Of a stretch of 64,000 nt of DNA, positions 63,219 to 64,000 are shown piece after piece. This DNA is from an uncultured Bacteroidota bacterium (lineage in GTDB: Bacteria; Bacteroidota; Bacteroidia; Bacteroidales; VadinHA17). The notes under the pieces were generated by a model. That model saw nothing but the letters and a program-made list of their open reading frames with translations. It searched no databases and was not told the DNA's origin. The position numbers and the translations under genes were made by a program. Location: the NCBI GenBank assembly GCA_903824785.1, contig CAIJYD010000002.1, positions 21,199-85,198 on the forward strand, read 5' to 3'. How positions within the stretch are numbered: the stretch's first letter is position 1; each line of letters opens with the position of its first letter.

Positions 63219-63488
63219 TTAAAGACCTTTGTTAAGGGCTGGAGCTGCTTTAAATTTTACAACTTTTTTTGCAGGAACCTTAAGTTTTTCACCGGTACGA
63301 GGGTTACGAACTTCTCTTGCACTTCTTTTCTCTACTTTGAAAGTGCCCAGACTAGGAAGCTGTATTCTTTCACCTTTTTTCATTGCTTTTCCAAAAGCTC
63401 CAACAAATGCGTTTAAAGCTTTGCCTGCATCTTTAATTGAAATACTTGCATCAGCAGCGATAGCATTAACCAATTCTTTTTTTGTCAT
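63219..63488 (-). CDS. hup: HU-family DNA-binding protein
   Basis: The 89-residue protein is a full-length HU/IHF subunit. It has the N-terminal helices (TKKELVNAIAADASISIKDA), the GTFKVEKR beta strand, the DNA-contacting arm RSAREVRNPRTGEKLKVPAK with the Arg-Asn-Pro tip, and a C-terminal helix (VVKFKAAPALNKGL). HU compacts the chromosome and bends DNA. It has a textbook two-box promoter and its own terminator, so it is a monocistronic, probably highly expressed gene. Confidence 0.96.
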   Translation of the reverse strand: MTKKELVNAIAADASISIKDAGKALNAFVGAFGKAMKKGERIQLPSLGTFKVEKRSAREVRNPRTGEKLKVPAKKVVKFKAAPALNKGL

Positions 63489-63531
63489 AATGAATGATTT
63501 TTAGAGTTAGACCAATCTGACTAATTGAATA

Positions 63532-63562
63532 CAAAATTATTTTTTTTAAATTCATATCCAAA
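63532..63562 (-). promoter_or_regulatory. Promoter of the HU gene (TTTG-N19-TAATTTTG)
   Basis: On the minus strand TTTG (63562-63559) is followed after exactly 19 bases by TAATTTTG (63539-63532). This is the best match to the Bacteroidota consensus in the window. The HU ATG is 43 bases downstream. Confidence 0.8.
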
Positions 63563-63790
63563 TTTATTTCATCGTTTTTCCACAAATAGTGCCACTTTAA
63601 GGTTAAAACCGCGATTTTTTTGGATGAAAGTACTTTTTCAGCCAAAATGTCGCAACTGCTCACTATTCTTCAGTTTGAGAAGATTATTCAGCAAATTTTG
63701 TTCATAATCTGTTAATAAGATACATATATATTTGATTATCAATATATTATCTATTTATTGAAAAATAATTCTCTTAAAACAAAAAAATAT

Positions 63791-63798
63791 TATCTTTG
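63791..63798 (+). promoter_or_regulatory. Putative -7 box (TATCTTTG) of tRNA-Ser
   Basis: TATCTTTGCG fits TAnnTTTG and ends four bases before the first base of the tRNA. The transcript would begin at, or one to a few bases before, the mature 5' end. No good -33 box at the usual spacing. Confidence 0.5.
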
Positions 63799-63802
63799 CG
63801 GC

Positions 63803-63889
63803 GGAGAAATGGCGGAGTGGTCGATCGCGGCGGTCTTGAAAACCGTTGTCCGGGAAACTGGACCGGGGGTTCGAATCCCTCTTTCTCCG
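63803..63889 (+). tRNA. tRNA-Ser (anticodon UGA)
   Basis: The 87-base gene folds as a class II tRNA. The acceptor stem is GGAGAAA (63803-63809) with TTTCTCC (63882-63888) plus discriminator G. The D-arm is GCG...CGC. The anticodon arm GCGGT-CTTGAAA-ACCGT has anticodon TGA (reads UCA). A long variable arm (GTCC...GGAC) and a T-arm with GGTTCGAATCC follow. The CCA end is not encoded (GCA follows). A strong terminator follows. Confidence 0.96.
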
Positions 63890-63898
63890 CAGAGACAG

Positions 63899-63929
63899 AA
63901 CAACCCCGCACCAGCGGGGTTGTTTATTT
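63899..63929 (+). terminator. Rho-independent terminator after tRNA-Ser
   Basis: AACAACCCCGC (63899-63909) pairs with GCGGGGTTGTT (63914-63924) over a four-base loop, followed by a T-rich stretch. Confidence 0.92.
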
Positions 63930-64000
63930 TAATGAATTTCCGAAGAAAGTTTGCTTTCTGAAGGAAATGAGTGAAAATAAACATAACCCGACAGGGTTTG

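Noticed and set aside
63803..63889. tRNA-Ser as integration site of a mobile element
   Set aside because: Only about 110 bases lie downstream in the window. No integrase or direct repeat of the tRNA end is visible.
63758..63984. Short frames across the tRNA on both strands (for example one with the familiar GIRTPGP/TAAIDHSA-type peptide)
   Set aside because: They are translations of the tRNA-Ser gene and its complement, a well-known kind of misannotation.

Overview
The window is about 64 kb of an ordinary, gene-dense chromosome from the phylum Bacteroidota, most likely an anaerobic or microaerophilic Bacteroidales-like lineage. Four things point there. A protein ends in a gliding-motility-type C-terminal domain, the sorting signal of the type IX secretion system. 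Promoters fit TTTG-N19-TAnnTTTG, the Bacteroidota housekeeping consensus. PEP carboxykinase is of the GTP type, next to pyruvate phosphate dikinase. Anaerobe markers (rubrerythrin, rubredoxin, a polyferredoxin, citrate lyase) occur together. I see no prophage, insertion sequence, integron, CRISPR array or rRNA operon.

Layout. 1-4.5 kb: 3' end of a RelA/SpoT homologue, a Fur-like regulator, an outer-membrane-type protein, purA and a SPOR lipoprotein. 4.7-10 kb: acyl-CoA ligase, HD-domain protein, isocitrate/isopropylmalate-type dehydrogenase and pepD. 10-16.1 kb (minus strand): rubredoxin, citrate lyase alpha (citF), a fused acyl-carrier/beta citrate lyase (citDE), methylmalonyl-CoA epimerase, a membrane polyferredoxin and a Tat-exported DUF362 protein. 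16.5-19.9 kb: larC-larE-larB for the nickel-pincer cofactor, then a WbqC-like protein. 20-24.2 kb: FadL-like porin and two related low-complexity exported proteins. 24.2-30.6 kb: proS, a protein of unknown function plus a BamA-like barrel, a peroxiredoxin and tilS. 30.6-35.3 kb: aroC, aroB, an ABC-F ATPase and endonuclease III. 35.3-42.5 kb: a hybrid sensor kinase, a TPR protein and a T9SS cargo protein. 42.7-49 kb: pyk, aroQ, lactate permease, xerD and a Cu/Zn-type permease. 49-55.3 kb: ppdK, pckA, plsY and rubrerythrin. 55.4-63.5 kb: two aminotransferases, htpG, a tail-anchored degenerate receiver protein, a LytTR response regulator and HU. 63.8 kb: tRNA-Ser(UGA).

Metabolic reading (inference). 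Citrate lyase gives oxaloacetate and acetate. PckA, PpdK and Pyk connect oxaloacetate, PEP and pyruvate. Methylmalonyl-CoA epimerase fits succinate-propionate interconversion, and LctP with the Lar cofactor enzymes fits use of D/L-lactate. The nickel enzyme itself (LarA) and the citrate lyase activation genes (citC, citX, citG) are not in the window.

The most unusual items are the CitD-CitE fusion operon, the lar trio without larA, the tail-anchored pseudo-receiver, the paired Tyr/Asn/Ser-rich exported proteins, a two-tier inverted repeat ahead of pckA and a codon-usage mosaic inside ppdK. I found no single clearly new multi-gene system.
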